Source: Roseovarius sp. THAF9 (lineage in GTDB: Bacteria > Pseudomonadota > Alphaproteobacteria > Rhodobacterales > Rhodobacteraceae). Taken from it: a stretch of DNA of 64,000 nucleotides. The stretch covers positions 3,068,001 to 3,132,000 of the forward strand of contig NZ_CP045404.1 of NCBI RefSeq assembly GCF_009363715.1. Reading direction: 5' to 3'. Positions 63,715 to 64,000 of this stretch are shown here, one piece after another. The translations under genes and the position numbers were made by a program. The notes beneath the pieces are model-generated. The model had not been told where the DNA came from. It worked only from the letters and a program-made list of their open reading frames with translations, and ran no database searches. The stretch's first letter is position 1. Every line of letters starts with the position of its first letter.

Positions 63715-64000
63715 ATGGCCAAGCTCTACTTTCACTACTCAACGATGAATGCCGGCAAGTCGACCCTGCTGTTGCAAGCCAGCCACAATTACCGCGAACG
63801 TGGCATGAACACCCACCTGCTGACCGCCGCGCTCGATGATCGCGCCGGGCCCGCGCGCATCGGCTCGCGTATCGGCATTGGGGCCGAGGCCGACACCTTC
63901 ACCGCCGACGACGATCTGTTCGCCCGGCTCGACGCCCTCCTGGCTACAGGCCCGCTGGCCTGCATCTTCGTCGACGAGGCGCAGTTCCTGACCGAGACGC
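63715..64000 (+). CDS. tdk: Thymidine kinase (3' end cut by window)
   Basis: 95 codons visible. Walker A MNAGKSTLLLQ (residues 11-21) and Walker B ACIFVDEAQFL (about 82-92) are those of TK1-type thymidine kinase; the lasso, zinc ribbon and end lie beyond the window. ATG at 63715. Divergent from the gene at 63123-63587. Confidence 0.92.
   Translation, partial: MAKLYFHYSTMNAGKSTLLLQASHNYRERGMNTHLLTAALDDRAGPARIGSRIGIGAEADTFTADDDLFARLDALLATGPLACIFVDEAQFLTET

Overview
The window is chromosomal DNA of a high-G+C alphaproteobacterium, most likely a Rhodobacterales (roseobacter-type) species. Three things point there: the conserved order cmk - small gene - rpsA - ihfB - lapA-like - trpF ... trpB, a CP4-like (class II) aroA, and a recombinase/DUF2924 cassette of a kind common in that group. 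Both ends are cut: an OmpA-family gene runs off the left edge and a thymidine kinase gene runs off the right edge. All assignments come from reading the sequence; no database search was run.

Region by region. (1) 1-20 kb, housekeeping: ubiA and rsmE (divergent), gshA, a GbsR-type regulator with two small membrane-protein genes and two matching operator-like palindromes, then a tightly overlapping leftward operon of pyrB, three unknown genes (two look like membrane-anchored PH-like proteins), a dihydroorotase homologue that has lost its metal ligands (pyrC'), and plsY. On the plus strand follow an unusual uracil-DNA glycosylase without Fe-S cysteines, a metallophosphoesterase, moaB and an RND adaptor/permease pair. 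A free-standing DsbD-alpha-like protein and a YqgE protein come next. (2) 20-26.5 kb: a class II aldolase, a second RND pump (MexAB type), an IS3 remnant and tRNA-Gly(UCC). (3) 26.6-29.6 kb: a small cluster with an AraC regulator, an NmrA-like protein, a DUF4345 protein and a DUF1772 protein.

(4) 29.6-39.2 kb is the accessory region. It starts with an intact IS3-family element and an inverted 383-bp fragment of the same IS. A four-gene cassette coupled by ATGA overlaps follows (small protein, DUF2924, serine recombinase, DNA-binding-like protein). Then comes a visibly A+T-richer block encoding an HNH endonuclease with an N-terminal putative recognition domain and two different adenine methyltransferases. 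This restriction-modification (R-M) block lies exactly between the broken start of a phage portal gene and the broken end of a phage terminase gene, both on the minus strand. The simplest reading is a decayed prophage in which the R-M genes occupy the terminase-portal junction. tRNA-Ser(GCU) closes the region. This is the most likely place for an undescribed system.

(5) 39.4-64 kb returns to core genome: ychF, trpA, an N-carbamoylputrescine-amidase-like gene, an lldD-like gene, DUF998, DUF421, rplY, an FkbM-like methyltransferase, pth, a serine hydrolase, DUF2237, an EF-hand protein, a tiny acidic secreted protein, trpB, a methyltransferase, a GNAT, trpF, lapA-like, ihfB, rpsA, cmk, tRNA-Gly(CCC), a corrinoid-activase-like protein, aroA, RidA, an unknown gene and tdk. 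Several intergenic spaces hold palindromes built on the core ATTCGTACGAAT. The tryptophan genes are split: trpF and trpB share a transcription unit with two unrelated genes, while trpA stands about 10 kb away on the other strand.
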